A stretch of DNA of 64,000 nucleotides from Myrica gale (taxonomy: Eukaryota; Streptophyta; Magnoliopsida; Fagales; Myricaceae): positions 18,317,001-18,381,000 of the forward strand of contig OZ005618.1 in assembly GCA_963930655.1 (NCBI GenBank), written 5' to 3'. Every line of letters begins with the position of its first letter. Positions within the stretch are counted from its first letter, which is position 1. The position numbers and the translations under genes were made by a program. The notes below the pieces were generated by a model. That model had not been told where the DNA came from. It saw only the letters and a list, made by a program, of their open reading frames with translations, and made no database searches. This document shows, piece by piece, positions 10,985 to 20,078 of the stretch.

Positions 10985-11275
10985 TCCGAGCATGTTTTTA
11001 AAAATATCTCAAGCACACTTTTTAAAAATAGCCCGAGTGCATTTTTTAAAAATGTCCCAAGTGCACTTGTTAAAAATATCCCGAGCACACTTGTTAAAAA
11101 TATCCCGAAGTGCACTTGTTAAAAATATCCCGAGCACACTTTTTAAAAATATCCCGAGCGCACTTGTTAAAAATATCCCGAGTGCACTTTTTAATAATAT
11201 CCCGAATGCACTTGTTAAAAATATCCCAAGCACATTTCATAAAATTCTCGAACACGCTTTATAAAAATTTCCCGA
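10985..11275. repeat. Tandem array of ~26-bp units in the solo LTR
   Basis: About eleven copies of a 26-27 bp unit of the form 'cccgagtgcacttgttaaaaatat', with substitutions and occasional single-base indels. Unit lengths near 27 keep frames open on both strands, which explains the repetitive short reading frames here. Confidence 0.85.
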
Positions 11276-13016
11276 ACACGTTATCAAAAGGTTCATCGGA
11301 CACTTTTCTTATCCTCTGTACTAAAACAAAAGTCATTTCCTTTTTATACACCATTCAAACATACCAGTACCCAACTCAACAGAGGTCTTTAAAAAAAATC
11401 ATGCATGCACAGATTCTTCACCCAAGGCCAACCCGTGGTCATACAATCTCATATTCACTATTTCTTCTACTGACAGAGAATAAAAGATACCCAGATCACC
11501 CTTAACACATTTCAGCTTCGCAATCAAGTCATACACGCATGATATTAGAGCATTTAATCATTCTCAAAATAATCTCATCAATAAACATACAACTAGAACT
11601 CCTTTACGTGCATGTGAATATCTCCCCTGTACCCTGACATGCAACAAACTCTCATGCTCTACCCTTCCCTTGTAACGTTAAACTAGATCCTTTACATCTA
11701 GTTCTCTCTAAGCATGTAACTATTCCGAATACTTTGTTAATTCGCTAAACCCTTACAAAGCTCCCCGATTTTACCTATTAAGTTAGATCCCTTACCTTGA
11801 TGTTGAGTACAACTTAGAAGTATGAGAAGTAACACATATTCAAACAAAGAATATTGTTAGAAAAAAGGAAAGAAAAAGGCTGAAGGAAATGAGACAAGCC
11901 GAGTCACTTGGCTCTCCCTTTTACCTTCAGAATTTTCTCCTCTTAACCCACGGTCAATCACTTAGCTCCCCACCTATTACGCTGCTTTCCCTCTCTTTTC
12001 AATAAACTGGAGGTTCTCCCTCACTCTCTGTCATTTTCCTCTCTTTATCGCGATCGCCGAATAAAAACTCTACTGCCTATATAGTCTAAATGTGACTCCC
12101 TGATGAATTCCCCCTGACCACTCTACACCCTAGGCTAGAGGTCTCGGCATATATTCAAAAGATTTGAATCAGTTCGGAGCCGTACACAGACTGCCACCAC
12201 ACTTCTCATATAACACGTCTCTATTGTGAGCACTAAGTCAAGGTGAGAGCCAATAAAGAAGTTCACGTAGGCGGTTAAGATAAGGGAGCATTAAATGCGC
12301 ATTCAGTGAACTTAGGAATCACGCACTCCGGGTCCGATGCTAGGCCAAAAAATTCCCGACCATGCCGACCTTCCGACCAGTACCAATAGACCAGGAGACC
12401 AGTAGACCAGAAGAACAGTAGACCCGAAGACCAGAAGAACTTTACACAAAAACTGTTGCACATGGTCGACCAAGCTTTGCTAATGGGCTTGGCTTGGTTG
12501 GGCTTGAGTCTAGGTGGATTCTAGGCCAATTCCGGCCCTATAGAGATGTAGGTCCAAGTCCAATTTAAAATTCTTAGGCCCATATGTATGGCAATGTGAG
12601 AAGTAAGCTCTCTCTCTCTTTATTATTTTATATATATAAACTCAATAAAATCAAATGCATAAAATATTAAAAATCAAATTAGATCACTTACGTCACAATA
12701 ATAAAAGGAAGATAATTTAAACGACATAACAAGGAAACTCTCATAAAAAATGTTTATGAGAAAACAAACAAGGATGATGGAAAATATTTTCGTACTTTAT
12801 TCGGTAATAAGCTGGAAATAGTTGAAGATTAAGCAAAATAATACATAAGCCGCATTTTTATAGCAAATATTATAAAGAAATAATATGTAGATAAATCAAA
12901 CAACTCGGGTGTCACAACTAACATAGTTCAATTCATACCAACGATTCAATTCACAATTTCACAGATTCAATTAAATACAAGGAAATCAATGTTCACAATA
13001 CTAATATATATACTCT

Positions 13017-13079
13017 TTGGTAACCAATCTTCATTCCATGATCTATCTGGTAAATCCATCGGTATACCCAAGGAAACCC
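13017..13079 (+). repeat. Left copy of the 63-bp viral terminal repeat
   Basis: Identical by eye to 34637-34699. In a circular caulimovirid genome this sequence lies just before the primer-binding site, so finding it at both ends means the insert is slightly longer than one genome unit. Confidence 0.9.
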
Positions 13080-13083
13080 GTTT

Positions 13084-13096
13084 TGGTATCAGAGGC
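13084..13096 (+). promoter_or_regulatory. Viral tRNA-Met primer-binding site
   Basis: TGGTATCAGAGGC matches the plant initiator tRNA-Met complement TGGTATCAGAGC apart from one extra G. It primes minus-strand DNA synthesis in caulimovirids and sits 5 bp after the terminal repeat, as expected if integration started near this natural strand discontinuity. Confidence 0.75.
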
Positions 13097-13407
13097 AAAC
13101 CCTGGTAGGAGAATACCCCTCTCGTTTGTTTTTGAGTTTTTAGCCATTTGGTCTCTCTACTTCAAAATTCTTAGTAAGTCTCCAGTAAGTCCATCTAAGT
13201 TAAACCCCAGTCTTAGCAGTTTAGAAGCATACCTGAACAGTAAGTCCAGCGTCCAAACAGTAAGACCAGAGTGGCTTGAGCGGAGTGGCCTGAGAGGGTG
13301 TGTCCTTTTAAGTTTGTTGAGTCGAAAGGTTGAAGCTTAGGTAAGGTTTATTGTTGATTCATTAAGTCTTTTGTTTTAGCTTGATTCAAGTGTCTAGAAG
13401 TTTAATC
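13097..13407. other. Viral leader region before ORF1
   Basis: Sequence between the primer-binding site and the first ATG of ORF1. An open frame at 13017-13340 runs through the terminal repeat and primer-binding site and has no recognisable domain, so I regard it as leader rather than a gene. Confidence 0.5.
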
Positions 13408-16400
13408 ATGAATAGGATGTTTAGGTCTTCCTCTTCCACCAGTTCTCGTTCTTCTGGTTCCATTCCTCCCATTCCAGGAATAGTAAATGAAGAAGAATTT
13501 GAAATCAATGAAGTCAACACCAACCTTCAGGATTGGAATATCCCTAAAATTCCAAGTAGTGAAATCTACTCTAAGTCAAGTTTTAATCCTTTATCCTTCA
13601 AAGGTAATTACCATGTCAAAACCGTAGAGCAGGTTTACGCTCTAAGTAAAACTCATGAAAAATGTCAACTTCTGTCTCCTTCTGTTTTCAAAAAACATAG
13701 GGAACAAGGTTTCAACTATATCCACATCGGATTAGTTCAAGTTGCAGTAAAACCATTAACTCGAAGAGGAGTTGATGCTTCTGTCCTTCTGTGTCTACGT
13801 GATGCTAGATTCACAGACTACAGCACCAGCATTTTAGGAATCATCGAGTCAAGCCTTCATGATGATCCTATCCATTTTGATTGTTTTCCCGATTTTACCT
13901 TAAGTTTAAGTGACAAACATCTTCTAAAAGCCTTAACCTTGAACATTAAAACTTCAGGTTATGAGATGCTAGAAGGAAGTCAGCCTTTAGCTTTGATCTA
14001 TAGGATTTATTACAAGTGTATCAGGACCAACCTCAACGTCCATGCCTTAGTAAAAAGTCCCAAAGATCAAACCTTGTTAATCCAAAGTCATACAAGTGAT
14101 GCCAACATTAGGGTCCCCAAGTCGATCCGTTGGAGTGAAGTAACCTTGCCAAGTGACTGGATGTTGGAAAATGAAAACCCAACCACTAATGTTTCCCAAA
14201 ACATTAACAAGTTAGACATGATCCAACAGTATCTGGATGGTACTGTTAGGATTAGTTTTGATGCTCCCCGAAGTGGTTTTGCACCCCTTAGGATTCAGGA
14301 ACCAGGTAGCCAATCAGTCCGTAGGTCTGCCTCTAGCCTCCCTGACACCATTAACCGACAACTTAAGGGTATACATATTAACTCTCAGGTTAGTACACCC
14401 TTGTATTCGGTTAATTCTCATCTACCTAACCAAGCATCTACATCAGGACAAATAGTCAACGATGTAGAAGATGACGGTCAAGAGTCACCAACCCAAACAG
14501 ATTTCGAATCTGTTAACCCTCAGTTGATGACCATAAGTAAAACTTTCAAGCCTGACATGAAAAAGCTCGAAACTGATTTTATGTCAAAAGAAAATGATAG
14601 TAAAAGAAATCAGTATCGTGAAGGACACACGAAAGCTGAAAAACAAGTCATCTATGACTCATGGCAAGCCTTCATGCGTCAGCTAGGTCAGGACATTCCC
14701 TTTTTCATTTATTTTGAAAATTATCATTCCATGAATGTCCAGGTCCTCACTAAGTCCAAATGGACTACTTCGGATAAGAAGTCCATTACCTCCAGTCATC
14801 CACCTCCAGAAGAAATTGTCATAACCCATAAAGGAACAGAGATTACAGCCTCACCCTTTAAGGTTGCCACTGACAATGATAGTAACAAGAAATTGGTTGA
14901 ACAAAACAATTACACCAACCAATGTCTTAGGACTATAGGTAAACAGTTAGACAAGATTGAATCCAAGTTAGATGGTCAATCCCTCGTCTCTGAGAAACCT
15001 TTACTACAGCTGCCCAGTAAGCCTTTAGGGTTAAAGATCTCAGAACAGTCAGCCCTTAGTAAAGTCACTCAGTTGCTAGGTGAATTAAAAACAAGTAAAA
15101 CAGATGGTAAGAAACCAGAATCTTCCCATCAAGTCAGTGCCCTCAGTCAAGTCTCCACAGGATCTGATACATACTCAGAATCTGATCATCAGATTAGTGA
15201 AATCGAAAACCAGTTCAAACAGTTAGAAGTCAACAGGATTAGGTCTGGTCGTCCTAACCCTATGTCTTTAACCAAGAATTGGTATAGTAAACCCAGTCCT
15301 CCTGATCTTCAATTCGAAGAAAGGAATTTCCAAAGTCAGTTCTCTGTCTCCAGTGACAAGTTATATGAATGGAATATTGATGGTTTCTCTGAACAAGAAA
15401 TCCTTAATAAACTCCAACATATGACTATGGTAGCAAACAACTACTTAGTAAACCATTCCCAAAGTCATCCAGAAGTCGTTGATTTAATTGTCTCTGGCTT
15501 CACCGGTTCTTTACGCCAATGGTGGGAAAAGTACCTCACCGAAAAAGATAGGGATCATATTCGTAGTGCTGTTCAGCATGATGAAGAAGGATTTCCTATT
15601 TTTGAGGAAAGATTAGGTCAAGGTGTTAGCGATGATATTAATACTCTTATTTATACCATTGTTAAACATTTTATTGGTACTCCTAGTAACATTTCAGCTA
15701 GGATTCATGACCAATTAAGTAAACTTAAGTGTCCAACCTTAAGTGATTTTCGTTGGTATAAGGATGTCTTCATTTCTCGTGTCATGCTTAGGGAAGACTG
15801 TAAGAATCCTTTTTGGAAAGAAAAATTCATCAATGACCTCCCTAATCTCTTTGCCCATAAGATTAGAGAAGTCTTAAGTCAGCCCTCAGGAATCATAGAG
15901 TATGATACCCTGACCTACGGTGATCTTGTTAGTACCATCAACAAAGAAGGTATGAAGATGTGTATTAACATGAAAATCAATAATCAACTTAGCAAAGATA
16001 AAAAAGCAGCTAAGTATGAAATGGGTAATTTCTGCGAACAGTATGGTCTGCCTCCCATAGCACCATCCCGTAGAAAACACCACAAAGAAAGGTCATCCTT
16101 TAGAAGGTCACACAAATACCACAAGAAGTCAAATAGGAATTACATACCTCCCGAAGAAAGTAAACCTAGTAAACCAAAATTTCACAAAAAAGCCTTTATG
16201 AAGAAATCCACACCTAAAGACAAAAGTAAAATTAGATGTTACAAATGTAAGAAACTAGGTCATTACAGCTCTGAATGTCGAGTTAAAGAAAATATTAATT
16301 CTTTAGACATTCCTGCAAATGAGAAAGTAAAACTATTTGCCATCTTAGAATTAAGAGATTCTAGTGGTAGTGATCTAGACATAGATGACATCCCATCCTC

Positions 16401-18891
16401 TAATTCTAGTTACAATCCCAGTACCGACACAGAATCCGACACCCCTAACCAAAAGTTAGGATGTCAAGATAGCTGTTGCCACCCAAGTAAAACCTTGAAC
16501 GTTTTAAGTCAACAAGAAGAACTTTTGTTCGATTTAATCGACAAAGTTGAGGATCCTGAGCTCAAGGCTCAATATTTCTCCAAATTTAAAAACGTATTAA
16601 GTAAAAAAGAAAGTAAATTAAAAATCTCTGAAACCCAGGTCAGTCTTAATAAGATCTTAGACAAGTTTAAGAAAACCTCTAAACCTGTCACTTTACAAGA
16701 TTTACAGACTGAAGTCCAACAAGTAAAACAAGAGATTCGTGAGCTAAAAGCCCAGAATAAAACTCTTGAACAAGAAGTCCTCCTTCTTAAAATCAACGAA
16801 AGTTTTAAGAAACAAAGTCAACAAGAGTCAGAACAGGTACCCGAACCTGAACCCTTTCAGCCTCAATTTACTCTCCCACAAGATACTCCGGAAGTTAGCC
16901 AATTCCTTAGTATGATGAATCGTATGCATTTCCAGAAATGGCATGCAAAAGTAAACATCATAGTAAATTCTGAATTTGCATTTGAGGTTATTGCCCTTAT
17001 CGATTCAGGTGCAGATCTCAATTGTATTCAAGAAGGTCTTATACCTACTAAGTACTATGAAAAGACTAGAGAACGTCTTCATTCAGCCAATGATACTTCT
17101 ATGGGTATTCAGTATAAGTTATCCAAAGCACATGTCTGTAAAGATAATGTTTGCTTTAAGTCATCGTTTGTTTTAGTAAAAAATCTGCCTGATCAAAAGG
17201 TGATCTTAGGCACTCCCTTTATATGTCTGTTGTATCCTTTCACCACAACAAGTGAAGGACTTACAACTTCCATCTTAGGACAAAAGGTAACTTTCGAGTT
17301 TGTTCATCCTCCTCAGCCTAAGGAACTCTCCTTGTTGCAGGAAGCCTCCATAAGTAAAAATCTTAATTTTCTTGTCCAGAAAACTCAACATCTTGATTTT
17401 CTAAAGGAAGAAATCAAGTTCAAAAGAGTTGAGGACCAACTCTTAAGTCGATCCCTTCAACAACAGATTAAGTCATTCCAAGTAAAATTAGAACATCAAA
17501 TCTGTTCTGATGTTCCAAATGCTTTCTGGCATAGAAAGCAACACATTGTAAAACTACCATATGAACCGGATTTTAGTGAGAAAAATATTCCCACTAAAGC
17601 TCGACCCATCCAGATGAACCAGGAGATGATGGAAATCTGCAAGAAGGAAATCCATAATCTTTTGAGTAAAGGTATCATTCGCCATAGTAAATCCCCATGG
17701 TCTTGTTCTGCCTTTTATGTTTATAAAAATGCAGAAATAGAACGAGGAGTTCCTCGCATGGTAATCAATTACAAACCATTGAACAAGGTCCTTCAATGGA
17801 TTCGTTACCCCATTCCTGACAAACGCGATCTCATCGGTCGTCTGTCAGCAGTCACAGTTTTTAGTAAATTTGATATGAAGAGTGGCTTCTATCAAATCCA
17901 AGTCTATGAGCCCGACAGGTACAAAACAACATTCACCACACCCTTTGGACATTACGAATGGAACGTAATGTCTTTCGGTCTGAAAAATGCACCAAGTGAA
18001 TTCCAAAATGTCATGAACGACATTTTTAACCCTTATAGTCATTTCACCATTGTCTACATAGATGATGTGTTAGTCTTCTCAAAGTCAATCGAAGAACATT
18101 GGAAACACCTCCATAAGTTTCTTCAGATCATCAAGTCAAACGGTCTAGTGGTCTCTGCCCCCAAGATCAGGTTGTTTCAAACCAAAGTCAGATTTTTAGG
18201 TTACAATATTGATCAAGGTCAAATCCACCCCATAGACAGATCCCTTCAATTTGCTGATAAATTCCCCGATGTCATTCTAGAGAAAACCCAACTCCAAAGG
18301 TTCTTAGGTTCTCTCAATTACATTGCTGAATTTTATCATAATTTAAGGCATCTATGTAAACCCTTGTTCCAACGTCTACAGAAAAATCCTCCTCCTTGGA
18401 CTGAAGAACACACTTCTATGGTAAAACAAATAAAGTCACATGTCAAGTCTCTTCCTTGCCTTGGCATTCCTTTACCTTTAGCTTTCAAAATTGTTGAGAC
18501 CGATGCCTCAGAAATTGGTTATAGTGACATTCTCAAACAAAAAGTCAAACCAGATTCAGCTGAACAATTAGTCAGATATCACTCCGGCAATTGGAATTCA
18601 GCACAGCAGAATTATAGTACTATCAAAAAAGAAATTTTATCTATAGTACTATGCATAAGTAATTTTCAAAGTGATTTGATAAATCAAAAGTTTTTAGTAC
18701 GAGTTGATTGCAAAAGCGCAAAATTTGTTTTAGAAAAAGATGTGAAAAACATTGCATCCAAACAGATTTTTGCACGATGGCAAGCTATTCTCAGTGCTTT
18801 TGATTTTGACATTGAATACATCCAAGGAAGTCAAAATAGTATCCCTGACTTCCTTACCCGTGAATTTTTGCAGGAATCCCATGGCTCCTAA
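13408..18891 (+). CDS. Endogenous caulimovirid ORF1 polyprotein (MP-CP-protease-RT-RNase H)
   Basis: The frame is uninterrupted from the ATG at 13408 (the frame itself opens nine codons earlier) to TAA at 18889-18891, about 1,827 codons. In order it shows a 30K-type movement protein region around residues 60-260. Next comes a capsid-like region rich in basic residues, with a C-x2-C-x4-H-x4-C zinc knuckle (CYKCKKLGHYSSEC) near residue 944. A coiled-coil-like Gln/Glu/Lys-rich stretch lies at about 1050-1150. A pepsin-like protease has its active-site triad DSG near 1199, the reverse transcriptase has the YIDD box near 1552, and RNase H begins at ETDAS near 1699. All catalytic signatures are present. 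Movement, packaging, polyprotein cleavage and DNA synthesis are the family roles of these domains. The open frame suggests recent insertion or weak decay; whether it is expressed cannot be seen. Confidence 0.85.
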   Translation: MNRMFRSSSSTSSRSSGSIPPIPGIVNEEEFEINEVNTNLQDWNIPKIPSSEIYSKSSFNPLSFKGNYHVKTVEQVYALSKTHEKCQLLSPSVFKKHREQGFNYIHIGLVQVAVKPLTRRGVDASVLLCLRDARFTDYSTSILGIIESSLHDDPIHFDCFPDFTLSLSDKHLLKALTLNIKTSGYEMLEGSQPLALIYRIYYKCIRTNLNVHALVKSPKDQTLLIQSHTSDANIRVPKSIRWSEVTLPSDWMLENENPTTNVSQNINKLDMIQQYLDGTVRISFDAPRSGFAPLRIQEPGSQSVRRSASSLPDTINRQLKGIHINSQVSTPLYSVNSHLPNQASTSGQIVNDVEDDGQESPTQTDFESVNPQLMTISKTFKPDMKKLETDFMSKENDSKRNQYREGHTKAEKQVIYDSWQAFMRQLGQDIPFFIYFENYHSMNVQVLTKSKWTTSDKKSITSSHPPPEEIVITHKGTEITASPFKVATDNDSNKKLVEQNNYTNQCLRTIGKQLDKIESKLDGQSLVSEKPLLQLPSKPLGLKISEQSALSKVTQLLGELKTSKTDGKKPESSHQVSALSQVSTGSDTYSESDHQISEIENQFKQLEVNRIRSGRPNPMSLTKNWYSKPSPPDLQFEERNFQSQFSVSSDKLYEWNIDGFSEQEILNKLQHMTMVANNYLVNHSQSHPEVVDLIVSGFTGSLRQWWEKYLTEKDRDHIRSAVQHDEEGFPIFEERLGQGVSDDINTLIYTIVKHFIGTPSNISARIHDQLSKLKCPTLSDFRWYKDVFISRVMLREDCKNPFWKEKFINDLPNLFAHKIREVLSQPSGIIEYDTLTYGDLVSTINKEGMKMCINMKINNQLSKDKKAAKYEMGNFCEQYGLPPIAPSRRKHHKERSSFRRSHKYHKKSNRNYIPPEESKPSKPKFHKKAFMKKSTPKDKSKIRCYKCKKLGHYSSECRVKENINSLDIPANEKVKLFAILELRDSSGSDLDIDDIPSSNSSYNPSTDTESDTPNQKLGCQDSCCHPSKTLNVLSQQEELLFDLIDKVEDPELKAQYFSKFKNVLSKKESKLKISETQVSLNKILDKFKKTSKPVTLQDLQTEVQQVKQEIRELKAQNKTLEQEVLLLKINESFKKQSQQESEQVPEPEPFQPQFTLPQDTPEVSQFLSMMNRMHFQKWHAKVNIIVNSEFAFEVIALIDSGADLNCIQEGLIPTKYYEKTRERLHSANDTSMGIQYKLSKAHVCKDNVCFKSSFVLVKNLPDQKVILGTPFICLLYPFTTTSEGLTTSILGQKVTFEFVHPPQPKELSLLQEASISKNLNFLVQKTQHLDFLKEEIKFKRVEDQLLSRSLQQQIKSFQVKLEHQICSDVPNAFWHRKQHIVKLPYEPDFSEKNIPTKARPIQMNQEMMEICKKEIHNLLSKGIIRHSKSPWSCSAFYVYKNAEIERGVPRMVINYKPLNKVLQWIRYPIPDKRDLIGRLSAVTVFSKFDMKSGFYQIQVYEPDRYKTTFTTPFGHYEWNVMSFGLKNAPSEFQNVMNDIFNPYSHFTIVYIDDVLVFSKSIEEHWKHLHKFLQIIKSNGLVVSAPKIRLFQTKVRFLGYNIDQGQIHPIDRSLQFADKFPDVILEKTQLQRFLGSLNYIAEFYHNLRHLCKPLFQRLQKNPPPWTEEHTSMVKQIKSHVKSLPCLGIPLPLAFKIVETDASEIGYSDILKQKVKPDSAEQLVRYHSGNWNSAQQNYSTIKKEILSIVLCISNFQSDLINQKFLVRVDCKSAKFVLEKDVKNIASKQIFARWQAILSAFDFDIEYIQGSQNSIPDFLTREFLQESHGS

Positions 18892-20078
18892 ACCCACGGT
18901 AAAGAACCTGCCAAGTCAACCAAGTCACCAGATACACCCAAGTTACTCCCAGACCATTTGTTAGTCCCATTTGGTCCTCCAAGTCAAACCTCAGCAAGTA
19001 ACCGTTTCCAGTTACTAGGTAATCCTTCCCAACCAAGTCAAAAAGTCTGACCTTCATCCTCAGCTCTTGCTCTCACAAGTCAGTATGGTAAGCCTACATA
19101 TTCTGCATTAGCCTCTTTACTACCAAGTCAACCTCCTAATCCTTATGAGATTATTGAGACTATGTCTCCGGCCCAGTCTCCGTTAAGACTACCAAGTACG
19201 GCCCAGTCTCGGTCTAGACTACAAAATAAAATTCCTTATGTTCCGAAGAATCCTTCTGACTTCATAGTCAAGGAAATTCTTCAGAATGTATTCCATGTGG
19301 ATCATTGCCACAGACGTCTGATCACACCTGAAGTAACTCCAAGTCAAAAGGATCAGGAAGCTCTTCTCCGGGTCCAACATGGTAAACTGCTCAGGGCCTA
19401 TTTGCCACCCAAATTGCATTTTGTCCCACAACATCCCAACAAGTCAATTGGTTTTTATAAAGTCATCCTTCTCCACACAGAATCTGTAAAGATCGAACCC
19501 ATCATGGACAGGTTTGATCCCACTCAGAAACAAATAACTTTCCACAAGCTATTCATAGTTAAAATTCTTTCGAATCAGGAATGGGGTTCTCATCCCTCCA
19601 TTCTGAAAGAACTTCCAGGTCAACCCATAGGCTTCAATTATTATGATTATATTGAAGCTTGGACAAATGTCCTCCTTTACCAAAATGAGAATTTCTCTCA
19701 TTCTTGGTTCATGAACTTCGACAACAAGTTCACAAGTCAACTGCCTATGTGGTTCCTTCGTTGGTGGCAATTGTTCGGACCCATTACCGATATCATTCCC
19801 ACCAAGCTCAAGGAAGCAATTGCTCGGTTTGGTAATCTAGCACAAGTCACAGTCCAGAACAGTCAGTTTCCGACCCTCTGCCTGTTCACAAGTAAATACA
19901 AGATCCCATGGATTCTCAAATGGGATTATCAAGTCAATCAGAACATCATGGCCCGCCGTTTCCAAGTCAAATGGTGGGACAAGTTCAATATCGACAGGAT
20001 AATTGAACAAGTAAAAAAGGAATTTCCTCAACCAGAGGAATTTTCTGTTGTCTCTCAGTTCTTAGTAGAGAAGACCAG
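18881..20078 (+). pseudogene. Endogenous caulimovirid ORF2, 5' part, disrupted
   Basis: An ATG at 18881 overlaps the end of ORF1 by 11 bases in another frame and begins a Pro/Ser/Gln-rich sequence. That frame closes at 18962-18964. Coding-like sequence of the same Pro-Ser-Gln character resumes in the frame used by the long ORF2 body, with a TGA at 19048-19050 between. From the ATG at 19162 the body is open up to the retrotransposon at 20079. Its product is Trp/Phe-rich, with no domain I recognise. ORF2 of florendoviruses has no established function. So this half carries a frameshift, a stop codon and then the large insertion. Confidence 0.65.
20074..20078. repeat. Left target-site duplication of the chromovirus
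   Basis: ACCAG directly precedes the left LTR and is repeated at 33575-33579 directly after the right LTR, as expected for a 5-bp integrase-generated duplication. Both copies keep the same codon phase of the viral ORF2. Confidence 0.9.

Larger units (their letters stand above)
8543..12916 (-). mobile_element. Solo LTR of a Ty3/gypsy (chromovirus-like) retrotransposon
   Basis: The interval starts TGTCACGCCCC and ends GGGTGTCACA, which is the reverse complement of an LTR that begins TGTGACACCC and ends GGGGCGTGACA. The latter end is shared with the chromovirus LTRs at 20079 and 29441. Perfect 5-bp direct repeats ACTAA flank it (8538-8542 and 12917-12921). No gag or pol lies inside, so it is a solo LTR left by recombination between two LTRs. 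At 4,374 bp it is long but comparable to the 4.1-kb LTR of the other element. It also carries the paired 'gtgactcagtaaggagag' phrase (about 9460-9480) seen inverted in the other LTRs. Three internal tandem arrays are listed separately. Confidence 0.8.

Noticed and set aside
10385..11275. CRISPR-like spaced repeats
   Set aside because: Units are contiguous and diverged with no unique spacers, and the genome is a plant nuclear one. This is an ordinary minisatellite.
10992..11505. Repetitive open frames on both strands with LLKISRAH-like and GIFLTSAL-like repeats
   Set aside because: They are translations of a ~26-bp tandem DNA array within a solo LTR. Units near 27 bp keep several frames open by chance, and single-base indels shift frames between units.
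13017..13340. 107-codon frame upstream of viral ORF1
   Set aside because: It runs through the terminal repeat and primer-binding site and has no domain. It is better explained as leader.
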